Below the pieces are notes generated by a model, which ran no database searches, was not told the DNA's origin, and was given only the letters and a program-made list of their open reading frames with translations. This document shows, piece by piece, positions 7,666 to 15,233 of a stretch of DNA of 64,000 nt. Location of the stretch: contig NZ_CP007213.1 in assembly GCF_001411805.1 (NCBI RefSeq), positions 558,001 through 622,000 on the forward strand, in the 5' to 3' direction. Each line of letters opens with the position of its first letter. Positions within the stretch are counted from its first letter, which is position 1. The position numbers were made by a program, and so were the translations under genes. Origin of the DNA: Burkholderia plantarii. Its GTDB lineage: Bacteria > Pseudomonadota > Gammaproteobacteria > Burkholderiales > Burkholderiaceae.

Positions 7666-8454
7666 CTAGCCGCGCCGCGCCACCAGCGCCGATACCATCT
7701 GCGAGGCTTCCAGCAGCGGTTCGAGGAATTCCTTTACCATTTGTCTCGCCGTATGCCGCTGGGCGTTGCCGCTGATGTTCATCGCCGCGATCACCTTGCC
7801 GCGGCGGTTGCGGATCGGCGCCGACAGCGAGATCAGCCCGCCCTCGAGTTCCTGGTCGACGATCGCCCAGCCCTGCTTGCGCACGGTGGCGATCTCGGCC
7901 TTCAGCGCGGCCGGATCGGTCAGCGTGCGCGGCGTGTGCGCCGCGATCGGGCTGCGCGCGAGCACCTCGTCGAGCGCGGCCTCGTCGAGCGAGGACAGCA
8001 GCACGCGCCCCATCGACGTGCAGTAGGCCGGCAGCCGGCTGCCGATCGACAGGTTGATGGTCATGATCTTGTGGGTCGGCACGCGCAGCACGTAGACGAT
8101 CTCGGTGCGGTCGAGCACGGCCGCCGAACAGCTTTCGTGGATGCGCGCGGACAGCTGCTCCATCACCGGCTCGGCGAGGTTCCAGAACGGCATCGAGGTC
8201 AGGTACGCGAAGCCCAGATCGAGGATCTTCGGCGTGAGCCGGAACAGCCGGCCGTCGGCCTCCACGTAGCCGAGCGTCTGCAACGTCAGCAGGATGCGCC
8301 GCGCGCCGGCGCGCGTGAGGCCGGTGGCGGCGGCAACCTCGGTCAGCGTCTGCTCGGGATGTTCGGCGTCGAACGCGCGGATCACGGCGAGGCCGCGCGC
8401 GAACGACTGGACATAGGAATCGCCGGGTTTGGCCTGAAGGTCGTCGGTGCTCAT
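7666..8454 (-). CDS. IclR-family regulator, PcaR/PobR-like
   Basis: A 262-residue regulator with an N-terminal winged HTH (about 15-75: YVQSFARGLAVIRAFDAEHP, LTEVAAATGLTRAGARRIL) and a C-terminal IclR effector domain (about 85-255) containing LPAYCTSMGRVLLSSL and LISLSAPIRNRRGKVIAAMN. Its divergence from pcaF and its close likeness to PcaR/PobR-type proteins point to control of the beta-ketoadipate pathway in response to an aromatic-acid catabolite. I place the start at the ATG at 8454; an upstream TTG (8466) is possible. No other pca genes are in the window. Confidence 0.88.
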   Translation of the reverse strand: MSTDDLQAKPGDSYVQSFARGLAVIRAFDAEHPEQTLTEVAAATGLTRAGARRILLTLQTLGYVEADGRLFRLTPKILDLGFAYLTSMPFWNLAEPVMEQLSARIHESCSAAVLDRTEIVYVLRVPTHKIMTINLSIGSRLPAYCTSMGRVLLSSLDEAALDEVLARSPIAAHTPRTLTDPAALKAEIATVRKQGWAIVDQELEGGLISLSAPIRNRRGKVIAAMNISGNAQRHTARQMVKEFLEPLLEASQMVSALVARRG

Positions 8455-8557
8455 GAGTCGGGGCAAGGTCGTGCAACGCTAGAGAGTAGCGCATGGGGTC
8501 GGGTCGCGCCAACCGCGGCGGCATGGGCGGCGACATGCGCGGCCGCCACCCGCAAGC

Positions 8558-8587
8558 TTGACATGCCCCCGGCCCGCTCCCTATGAT
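8558..8587 (+). promoter_or_regulatory. Sigma-70 promoter of pcaF
   Basis: TTGACA (8558-8563) is separated by 18 bases from TATGAT (8582-8587), a near-consensus promoter pointing towards pcaF. Transcription should start near 8594. Confidence 0.75.
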
Positions 8588-8597
8588 CACGTCACTC

Positions 8598-8632
8598 GTT
8601 CGATATTCGATCTTATGTTCGTATAAAGAACA
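8598..8632. promoter_or_regulatory. Two operator-like elements downstream of the pcaF promoter
   Basis: GTTCGATATTCGAT (8598-8611) resembles PcaR/PobR-type half-sites. TGTTC (8616-8620) and GAACA (8628-8632) make a perfect dyad around GTATAAA. Both lie just after the -10, roughly +5 to +39, where binding by the divergent IclR protein could block or modulate transcription. Confidence 0.5.
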
Positions 8633-8706
8633 TTTTGACGCAACCCCGGCGCCCCGCCGCGAGCCTTCCGGTGCGCGCCCCTTCCGATGATGTTCCGGAG
8701 ACAACC

Positions 8707-9909
8707 ATGACCGATGCATTCCTCTGCGACGCGATCCGCACCCCGATCGGGCGATACGGCGGCGCGCTGTCGGGCGTCCGGGCCGACGATCTCGGCGCGG
8801 TGCCGATCAAGGCGCTCGTCGAGCGCAACCGCGACGTCGACTGGGCCGCGATCGACGACGTGATCTACGGCTGCGCGAACCAGGCCGGCGAGGACAACCG
8901 CAACGTGGCGCGCATGTCGGCGCTGCTGGCGGGCCTGCCGCAGGCCGTGCCGGGCTCGACCGTGAACCGGCTGTGCGGCTCGGGCATGGACGCGATCGGC
9001 ATCGCCGCGCGCGCCATCAAGTCCGGCGAGGCCGGCCTGATGATCGCGGGCGGCGTGGAGAGCATGAGCCGCGCGCCGTTCGTGATGGGCAAGGCGAGCA
9101 GCGCGTTCTCGCGCCAGGCCGAGATCTTCGACACGACCATCGGCTGGCGTTTCGTGAACCCGCTGATGAAGCAGCAATACGGCGTCGATTCGATGCCGGA
9201 GACGGGCGAGAACGTCGCGACCGACTACGCGGTGAGCCGCGCCGACCAGGACGCGTTCGCGCTGCGCAGCCAGCAGAAGGCGGCGCGCGCGCAGCAGGAC
9301 GGCTCGCTCGCGCAGGAAATCGTCGCGGTCACGATCGCGCAGAAGAAGGGCGACCCGCTGGTGGTCTCGCGCGACGAGCATCCGCGCGAGACCTCGCTCG
9401 AAGCGCTCGCGAAGCTCAAGGGCGTGGTGCGCCCGGACGGCACCGTGACGGCCGGCAACGCCTCGGGCGTCAACGACGGCGCCTGCGCGCTGCTGGTGGC
9501 CAACGAGGAGAACGCGAAGCGCCACGGCCTGGTGCCGCGTGCGCGGATCCTCGGCATCGCCACCGCCGGCGTCGCGCCGCGCGTGATGGGCATCGGCCCG
9601 GCGCCGGCCACCCAGAAGCTGCTCGCGCGGCTCGGCATGACGATCGACCAGTTCGACGTGATCGAGCTGAACGAGGCGTTCGCCTCGCAGGGCCTCGCGG
9701 TGCTGCGCCTGCTCGGCGTGGGCGACGACGATCCGCGCGTGAACCCGAACGGCGGCGCGATCGCGCTCGGCCACCCGCTCGGCGCCTCGGGCGCGCGGCT
9801 CGTGACCACGGCGATGTATCAGCTGCACCGCACCCACGGCCGCTTCGCGCTCTGCACGATGTGCATCGGCGTCGGCCAGGGCATCGCGCTCGCGATCGAG
9901 CGCGTCTGA
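8707..9909 (+). CDS. pcaF: 3-oxoadipyl-CoA thiolase
   Basis: A 400-residue thiolase, the exact length of PcaF. It carries out the last step of the beta-ketoadipate pathway, cleaving 3-oxoadipyl-CoA with CoA to succinyl-CoA and acetyl-CoA. The nucleophile C90 sits in NRLCGSGMD. The C-terminal catalytic motifs are NEAFASQG, GGAIALGHPLGASGAR (His) and CTMCIGVGQG (Cys). The N-terminal CANQAGEDNRNVARM is characteristic of PcaF/PaaJ-type rather than biosynthetic thiolases. CGGAGA precedes the ATG at 8707. It is transcribed alone from the promoter at 8558 and ends in a strong terminator at 9983. The divergent IclR gene is its likely regulator. PaaJ is the main alternative. Confidence 0.9.
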   Translation: MTDAFLCDAIRTPIGRYGGALSGVRADDLGAVPIKALVERNRDVDWAAIDDVIYGCANQAGEDNRNVARMSALLAGLPQAVPGSTVNRLCGSGMDAIGIAARAIKSGEAGLMIAGGVESMSRAPFVMGKASSAFSRQAEIFDTTIGWRFVNPLMKQQYGVDSMPETGENVATDYAVSRADQDAFALRSQQKAARAQQDGSLAQEIVAVTIAQKKGDPLVVSRDEHPRETSLEALAKLKGVVRPDGTVTAGNASGVNDGACALLVANEENAKRHGLVPRARILGIATAGVAPRVMGIGPAPATQKLLARLGMTIDQFDVIELNEAFASQGLAVLRLLGVGDDDPRVNPNGGAIALGHPLGASGARLVTTAMYQLHRTHGRFALCTMCIGVGQGIALAIERV

Positions 9910-9982
9910 GCCCGGGGCGGCGGCGCCGCCCGCTCCCCTCCTTCTCGTCGATTTCCCCTCGTCCGCGTTCGCGCGGCGCTCG

Positions 9983-10019
9983 ACGGCAGCCCGCCTCCCT
10001 GGCCCGGCTGCCGTTTTTT
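9983..10019 (+). terminator. Rho-independent terminator after pcaF
   Basis: ACGGCAGCC (9983-9991) pairs perfectly with GGCTGCCGT (10006-10014), followed by six T (10014-10019). A GC-rich hairpin without a T-run also lies directly after the stop codon (about 9915-9931). Confidence 0.85.
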
Positions 10020-10172
10020 CATGGTTTCGCGCCGGCGGCCGGATCTCGCGCCCAGCTTGAAGATCCGGCCCAACATCCAGGCCGCGCAGGCAACATCTGT
10101 CTGCAAAAAATCAATTTCCCTTGACGTGAATCAAAAACAGGATGGTTTTGACATGTTTTTGCCCGGAAAGGG

Positions 10173-10199
10173 TAAGGTTTTGGCTCCGGCTGCCGTCAA
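10173..10199 (+). promoter_or_regulatory. Sigma-28 (FliA)-type promoter of the aerotaxis receptor gene
   Basis: TAAGGTTT (10173-10180), an 11-base spacer and GCCGTCAA (10192-10199) match the FliA consensus TAAAGTTT-N11-GCCGATAA in 13 of 16 positions with exact spacing. It lies 112 bases before the chemoreceptor ATG. This ties the gene to the late flagellar regulon. Confidence 0.7.
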
Positions 10200-10311
10200 A
10201 AAAGAAGATAGGCCCGTGGCCGTCGCGGCGCGATGAGACGCGCCGGCGGCCGACCCCGACACCGACCCAAAGAGAAGACACGGCCGCGCGCGCCGTGCCC
10301 CGGAGCAGCGA

Positions 10312-11856
10312 ATGCGCAATAACCAGCCGGTCACGCAGCACGAATACGAATTCCCGGAAGACTCGACGCTGATGTCGACGACCACCGCCAACGGCACGAT
10401 CACCTACGCGAACGCCACGTTCGTCCAGATCAGCGGCTACTCGGCCGAGGAGATCGTGGGCTCGCCGCACAACGTCGTCCGCCATCCGGACATGCCGCGC
10501 GAGGCGTTCGCGGACATGTGGGCCACCATCCAGGGCGGCGAGCCGTGGATGGCGCTCGTCAAGAACCGCCGCAAGAACGGCGATCACTACTGGGTGCGCG
10601 CCAACGCGGTGCCGCTGATGCGCAACGGCCAGCCGCAGGGCTACATGTCGGTGCGCACCAAGGCGTCACGCGAGGAGATCGAGGGGGCCGAGGCGCTCTA
10701 CGCCGATTTCCGCGAGGGCCGCACGCGCGGGCGGCGTTTCTACAAGGGGCTGGTGGTGCGCGGCGGGATCGGCCGACTCGGCTCGCTGCTGAAGACGATC
10801 TCGGTACGCACGCGGATGTACGGGCCGCTCGTCGCGCTGGTGCCGGTGGTGGCGGCCGGCGCCTGGGCGAGCGGCGTGACGGGCGCGGCGCTGGCGGGCG
10901 TGGCGGGCTCCGCGGCGGTGGCCGCGGGCCTCGTCGCGGCCTGGCTCGACGTGCAGATCGCGCAGCCGCTGCGCGCGGTGCGGCAGCGCGCGCTGGACGT
11001 GGCGACCGGCGAGAACCGCAGCGGCCCGGCCGTCACGCGCGTCGACGAGATCGGCATGACGCTGCGCACGATCGACCAGCTCGGGCTGATGTTCCGCTGG
11101 CTGGTGGACGACGTCAGCGAGCAGGTGCTGAACGTGCAGCGCGCGAGCAGCGAGATCGCGCAGGGCAACAACGACCTGAGCGCGCGCACCGAGCAGGCGG
11201 CCACCGCCGTGCAGCAGACCGCCTCGTCGATGGCCGAGATGACGGCCACGGTATCGAACAACGCGGCCACCGCCTCGCAGGCGAACCAGCTCGCGGTGTC
11301 GGCCAGCGACGCGGCCGCGCGCGGCGGCCATTCGGTGGGCGAGATCGTCGGCACCATGAACGAGATCACCGACAGCTCGCGGCGCATCGCCGACATCATC
11401 GGCGTGATCGACGGCATCGCGTTCCAGACCAACATCCTGGCGCTGAACGCGGCGGTGGAAGCCGCGCGGGCCGGCGAGCAGGGGCGCGGCTTCGCGGTGG
11501 TGGCGGGCGAGGTGCGCGCGCTCGCGCAGCGCAGCGCGAACGCGGCCAAGGAGATCAAGACGCTGATCGAGAACAGCGTCGAGCGCGTGGCGTCGGGCGC
11601 GCGGCGCGTGGATGACGCGGGCCGCGCGATGGACGACCTCGTCCTCCAGGTCAAGCGCGTGGCGGACCTGATCGCCGAGATCAGCTCGTCCACCTCCGAA
11701 CAGAGCGTAGGCGTGGAGCAGGTCGATCGCGCGGTGATCGACCTCGACAACATCACGCAGCAGAACGCGGCGCTCGTCGAGCAGAGCGCGGCCGCCTCCG
11801 AGAGCCTGCGCCAGCAGGCCACCTCGCTGGTCGACGCGGTCGGCGTGTTCCGCTGA
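10312..11856 (+). CDS. aer: Aer-like PAS-domain methyl-accepting chemotaxis protein
   Basis: A 514-residue redox/aerotaxis sensor. The N-terminal PAS domain (about 15-115) includes [41 protein letters not shown] and [11 protein letters not shown], as in FAD-binding Aer. A hydrophobic hairpin anchors it in the membrane (about 165-210: [31 protein letters not shown]). A HAMP-like connector and the cytoplasmic signalling domain follow (about 240-514), with the conserved tip [20 protein letters not shown] and [16 protein letters not shown]. There is no periplasmic ligand domain. It would signal through CheW/CheA to swim along oxygen or redox gradients. A sigma-28-type promoter upstream supports this. 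No che genes are nearby. Confidence 0.92.
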   Translation: MRNNQPVTQHEYEFPEDSTLMSTTTANGTITYANATFVQISGYSAEEIVGSPHNVVRHPDMPREAFADMWATIQGGEPWMALVKNRRKNGDHYWVRANAVPLMRNGQPQGYMSVRTKASREEIEGAEALYADFREGRTRGRRFYKGLVVRGGIGRLGSLLKTISVRTRMYGPLVALVPVVAAGAWASGVTGAALAGVAGSAAVAAGLVAAWLDVQIAQPLRAVRQRALDVATGENRSGPAVTRVDEIGMTLRTIDQLGLMFRWLVDDVSEQVLNVQRASSEIAQGNNDLSARTEQAATAVQQTASSMAEMTATVSNNAATASQANQLAVSASDAAARGGHSVGEIVGTMNEITDSSRRIADIIGVIDGIAFQTNILALNAAVEAARAGEQGRGFAVVAGEVRALAQRSANAAKEIKTLIENSVERVASGARRVDDAGRAMDDLVLQVKRVADLIAEISSSTSEQSVGVEQVDRAVIDLDNITQQNAALVEQSAAASESLRQQATSLVDAVGVFR

Positions 11857-11911
11857 ACCTGCACGCGCAGCCGGATCGGCCGGCTCGCGCCATCGCACCG
11901 GGGACACGAGG

Positions 11912-12160
11912 ATGGCAACCTATCGGGACATTCAGGCGTTCGTGAAGGAGCGCTACGGCATCGACGCGCAGAGCGCCTGGATCGCGCATGTGAAGGAACT
12001 GAACGGACTGCCGGTAAAGAGCCGGCGCACCTCGATCCGGATCAAGTCGTGCCCCGAACAGTGGCGCGCCGCGATCGAGGAGGCGATGCGCCACTTCGGC
12101 TGGCTGCACGCGGTGGCCGTGGGCGCGGCCGATGAAGCGGGCGCGGCGCGCGCGCCATGA
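11912..12160 (+). CDS. Small conserved hypothetical protein (ca. 80 aa)
   Basis: An 82-residue cytosolic protein starting MATYRDIQAFVKERYGIDAQ. The motif SAWIAHVKELNGLPVKSRR and the later PEQWRAAIEEAMRHFGWL belong to a short family widespread in bacteria. I know it only as 'hypothetical' (sometimes labelled RNA methyltransferase without evidence). It has no signal peptide or membrane segment. It starts 55 bases after the aerotaxis gene and ends just before a strong bidirectional terminator, so it may be the last gene of that transcript. Confidence 0.7.
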   Translation: MATYRDIQAFVKERYGIDAQSAWIAHVKELNGLPVKSRRTSIRIKSCPEQWRAAIEEAMRHFGWLHAVAVGAADEAGAARAP

Positions 12161-12162
12161 AA

Positions 12163-12196
12163 AAACGCCTTCGCGGCCTGCTGCGCGAAGGCGTTT
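12163..12196. terminator. Bidirectional rho-independent terminator
   Basis: AAACGCCTTCGCG (12163-12175) and CGCGAAGGCGTTT (12184-12196) form a perfect 13-bp stem with an eight-base loop and A/T flanks. It separates the rightward small gene from the leftward gabTD operon and can serve both. Confidence 0.85.
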
Positions 12197-12251
12197 CGTA
12201 TCTGCCGTAGCCGCCGCATCGGTGACGGAGTGGCCGGCTCACCCCCGAGGC

Positions 12252-13718
12252 TCACACCCCCATGCACAGATACTTGATCACGACGTAGTCGTCGATCCCG
12301 TAGTGCGAGCCCTCGCGGCCCATCCCCGACTGCTTGACGCCGCCGAACGGCGCGACCTCGTTCGAGATCAGCCCGGTGTTGATGCCCACCATGCCGTACT
12401 CGAGCGCCTCGGCCACGCGCCAGACGCGGCCGATGTCGCGGCTGTAGAAGTAGGCGGCGAGGCCGAACTCGGTGTCGTTCGCGAGCGCCACCACCTCGTC
12501 GTCCGAGGTGAAGCGCAACAGCGGCGCGAGCGGGCCGAAGGTTTCCTCCCTCGCGACCTTCATGTCGGACGTGACGCCGGTCAGCACGGTCGGCTCGAAG
12601 AAGCCGTGGCCGAGCGCGTGGCGCTTGCCGCCGGTGGTCACGCGCGCGCCCCTGGCGAGCGCGTCCTCGATATGCGCCTCCACCTTCAGCACGGCCGCCT
12701 CGTTGATCAGCGGGCCTTGCGCCACGCCGGCCTCGGTGCCGCGGCCGACCTTGAGCTGCCCGACGGCCGCGCGCAGCTTGTCGGCGAACGCGTCGTAGAC
12801 CTTGTCGTGGACGTAGAAGCGGTTGGTGCAGACGCAGGTCTGGCCGCTGTTGCGGTACTTCGAGGCGATCGCGCCGGCCACGGCCGCGTCCAGGTCGGCG
12901 TCGTCGAACACGATGAATGGCGCGTTGCCGCCCAGTTCGAGCGAGACCTTCTTGACGGTCGGCGCGCACTGCGCCATCAGCAGCCGGCCGATCGGCGTGG
13001 AGCCCGTGAACGAGAGCTTGCGCACCGTGGGGTTGCCGGTCAGCTCGCCGCCGATCGCCTTCGGCTCGCCCGTCACCACGCTGAACACACCGGCCGGCAC
13101 GCCCGCGCGCTCGGCCAGCACGGCCAGCGCGAGCGCCGAGAACGGCGTGGCCTCGGCCGGCTTGACCACGATCGGGCAGCCGGCCGCGAGCGCCGGGCCG
13201 GCCTTGCGCGTGATCATCGCGGCCGGGAAATTCCACGGCGTGATCGCCGCGCAGACCCCCACCGGCTCCTTGACCACCACGATGCGCCTGTCGCCGGCCG
13301 GCGTCGGGATCGTGTCGCCGTACACGCGCTTGCCTTCCTCGGCGAACCACTCGATGAACGACGCGGCGTACTGGATCTCGCCCTTCGCCTCGGCGAGCGG
13401 CTTGCCCTGCTCGGTGGTGAGGATCAGCGCGAGGTCGTCGGCGTGCGCGAGCATCAGCTCGTACCACTTGCGCAGGATCGCGGCGCGCTCCTTCGCGGTG
13501 CGCTTGCGCCACGCCGGCCAGGCGGCGTTGGCCGCCTCGATCGCGCGGCGCGTCTCGGCCGCGCCGGCCAGCGGCGCGGTGCCGATCAGCTCGCCGGTAG
13601 CGGGGTTGCGGACCTCGAACGCGGCGCCGGTCGCGGCGTCCTGCCATTCGCCGGCGAAATAGGCCTGCTGACGGAACAGCGACGGGTCCTTCAGTGCGGA
13701 GGTGAATGCGGTGCTCAT
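12252..13718 (-). CDS. gabD: Succinate-semialdehyde dehydrogenase, NAD(P)+
   Basis: A 488-residue aldehyde dehydrogenase close in length to E. coli GabD (482). It oxidises succinate semialdehyde from GABA breakdown to succinate. Motifs are ITPWNFPAAMITRKAGPALA (cofactor site), SFTGSTPIGRLL, the general-base Glu in VSLELGGNAPFIVFDDAD and the nucleophile Cys in NSGQTCVCTNRF. EETFGPLAPL and FGGVKQSGMGREGSHYG follow towards the C-terminus. The start at 13718 has GGGA seven bases upstream. It is the second gene after gabT, with a hairpin between them. Glutarate-semialdehyde dehydrogenase is a close alternative, but the neighbours favour GABA. Confidence 0.93.
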   Translation of the reverse strand: MSTAFTSALKDPSLFRQQAYFAGEWQDAATGAAFEVRNPATGELIGTAPLAGAAETRRAIEAANAAWPAWRKRTAKERAAILRKWYELMLAHADDLALILTTEQGKPLAEAKGEIQYAASFIEWFAEEGKRVYGDTIPTPAGDRRIVVVKEPVGVCAAITPWNFPAAMITRKAGPALAAGCPIVVKPAEATPFSALALAVLAERAGVPAGVFSVVTGEPKAIGGELTGNPTVRKLSFTGSTPIGRLLMAQCAPTVKKVSLELGGNAPFIVFDDADLDAAVAGAIASKYRNSGQTCVCTNRFYVHDKVYDAFADKLRAAVGQLKVGRGTEAGVAQGPLINEAAVLKVEAHIEDALARGARVTTGGKRHALGHGFFEPTVLTGVTSDMKVAREETFGPLAPLLRFTSDDEVVALANDTEFGLAAYFYSRDIGRVWRVAEALEYGMVGINTGLISNEVAPFGGVKQSGMGREGSHYGIDDYVVIKYLCMGV

Positions 13719-13744
13719 GTGATGTCCCGTGAAACCGATGCAAA

Positions 13745-13779
13745 ACGCCGCGTCCCGGACGAATGAACGGACGCGGCGT
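13745..13779 (-). terminator. Hairpin with short T-run between gabT and gabD
   Basis: ACGCCGCGTCC (13745-13755) and GGACGCGGCGT (13769-13779) form a perfect 11-bp stem. Read on the minus strand the stem is followed by TTTTG. It may partially terminate or protect the gabT transcript before gabD. Confidence 0.6.
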
Positions 13780-13820
13780 GGCGGATGCAAGGCAGGTCAC
13801 CTGCCCTGGGTGGGTTGGCC

Positions 13821-15104
13821 TCAGGCGGCGACGCCGACGGTTTCCTTCAGCACTTCGTCGAGGATGCCGAGCGCTTCGTCGAACACGGCGTCCTGGATCG
13901 TCAGCGGGAACAGGAAGCGGATCACGTTCGAATGGACGCCGCAGATCAGCAGCAGCAGCCCGCGTTCGAGCGCGCGCGCCTGCACGCGCTTGGTGAAGTC
14001 CGCGTCCGGCTCCCGCGTGCCGGCCTTGAAGAACTCGACGGCCACCATCGCGCCCGGGCCGCGCACGTCGACGATTTGCGGCACCTCGGGCCGAAGCGCC
14101 AGCAGCTTCGCCTTGAGCTTGTCGCCGAGCGCGACGGCGCGCGCTTCGAGCCGTTCCTCGTCGATGATGTCGAGCACCGCGTGCGCCGCGGCCACCGCGA
14201 GCGGGTTGCCCGCGTAGGTGCCGCCGAGGCCGCCCGGCGCCGCCGCGTCCATCACGTCGGCGCGGCCGACCACGCCCGACAGCGGCATGCCGCCCGCGAG
14301 GCTCTTGGCCATGGTGGTGAGGTCGGGCAGCACGTCGTGGTGCTGCATCGCGAACAGCTTGCCGGTGCGCGCGAAACCGGTCTGCACTTCGTCGGCGATC
14401 AGCACGATCCCGTGTTCGTCGCAGATCCCGCGCAGGCCGCGCACGAAATCGGCCGGCGCCGCGTAGAAGCCGCCTTCGCCCTGCACCGGCTCGAAGATGA
14501 TCGCGGCCACGCGCTTCGGATCGATGTCGGCCTTGAACAGCAGGTCGATCGCCTTCAGCGAGTCGGCCACGCTCACGCCGTGCAGCGCGTTCGGGTAGGG
14601 CGCGTGGAACACGTCGCCCGGGAACGGCCCGAAGTTCAGCTTGTACGGCGCGACCTTGCCGGTCAGCGCCATGCCCATCATGGTGCGGCCGTGGAAGCCG
14701 CCCGCGAACGCGATCACGCCGGGGCGGCCGGTGAACGCGCGCGCCATCTTGACGGCGTTCTCGACGGCTTCGGCGCCGGTCGTGAAGAACGCGGCCTTCT
14801 TCGCGAAGCTGCCCGGCGCGCGCGCGATGATCTTCTCGGCCAGCTCGACGTAGGACGCGTAGGGGACGATCTGGTAGGCCGTGTGCGTGAACTGCTCGAG
14901 TTGCGCGGCGATCGCCTTGACCAGCTTCGGATGGCGGTGGCCCGTGTTCATCACCGCGATGCCGGCCGCGAAGTCGATGAAGCGGCGGCCCTCGACGTCC
15001 CACAGTTCGGCGTTCTCGGCGCGCGCGGCGTAGAAATCGCACATCACGCCGACGCCGCGCGGGGTGGCGGCATTCTTGCGGGCTTGCAGATCGGCATTCT
15101 TCAC
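13821..15104 (-). CDS. gabT: 4-aminobutyrate aminotransferase
   Basis: A 427-residue class III PLP aminotransferase, the length of GabT (426). It transfers the amino group of GABA to 2-oxoglutarate, giving succinate semialdehyde for GabD. Visible motifs are the [15 protein letters not shown] phosphate-binding region, [15 protein letters not shown], the cofactor Asp in [18 protein letters not shown] and the Schiff-base Lys in [17 protein letters not shown]. Translation starts at GTG 15104, preceded by GGAG seven bases away; no ATG fits as well. It is first in the gabTD operon and divergent from gabR, whose operator lies between. 5-aminovalerate could be an additional substrate. Confidence 0.94.
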   Translation of the reverse strand: MKNADLQARKNAATPRGVGVMCDFYAARAENAELWDVEGRRFIDFAAGIAVMNTGHRHPKLVKAIAAQLEQFTHTAYQIVPYASYVELAEKIIARAPGSFAKKAAFFTTGAEAVENAVKMARAFTGRPGVIAFAGGFHGRTMMGMALTGKVAPYKLNFGPFPGDVFHAPYPNALHGVSVADSLKAIDLLFKADIDPKRVAAIIFEPVQGEGGFYAAPADFVRGLRGICDEHGIVLIADEVQTGFARTGKLFAMQHHDVLPDLTTMAKSLAGGMPLSGVVGRADVMDAAAPGGLGGTYAGNPLAVAAAHAVLDIIDEERLEARAVALGDKLKAKLLALRPEVPQIVDVRGPGAMVAVEFFKAGTREPDADFTKRVQARALERGLLLLICGVHSNVIRFLFPLTIQDAVFDEALGILDEVLKETVGVAA

Positions 15105-15174
15105 GGGATATCTCCTTCCGGTCGACTCGACTCGGTCAAAACAAGGGGCGCGGGGGGCCTCCGACGGACTTGAC

Positions 15175-15207
15175 TATAATCAACTTTGGCTCTGGAAATC
15201 AGAGCCA
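15175..15207. promoter_or_regulatory. GabR-type operator and -10 element in the gabT/gabR gap
   Basis: TGGCTCTG (15187-15194) and CAGAGCCA (15200-15207) form a perfect 8-bp dyad around GAAAT, next to TATAAT (15175-15180). The site lies between the divergent gabT and gabR, as expected for a GabR/MocR operator. Binding is inferred. Confidence 0.6.
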
Positions 15208-15233
15208 TTCTGGTAAATCTATAGGAGCCAATT

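Noticed and set aside
11953..15042. A 1029-codon minus-strand frame spanning gabD and gabT
   Set aside because: It is a shifted-frame shadow of two intact enzymes; the translation is Arg/Gly-rich without domains.
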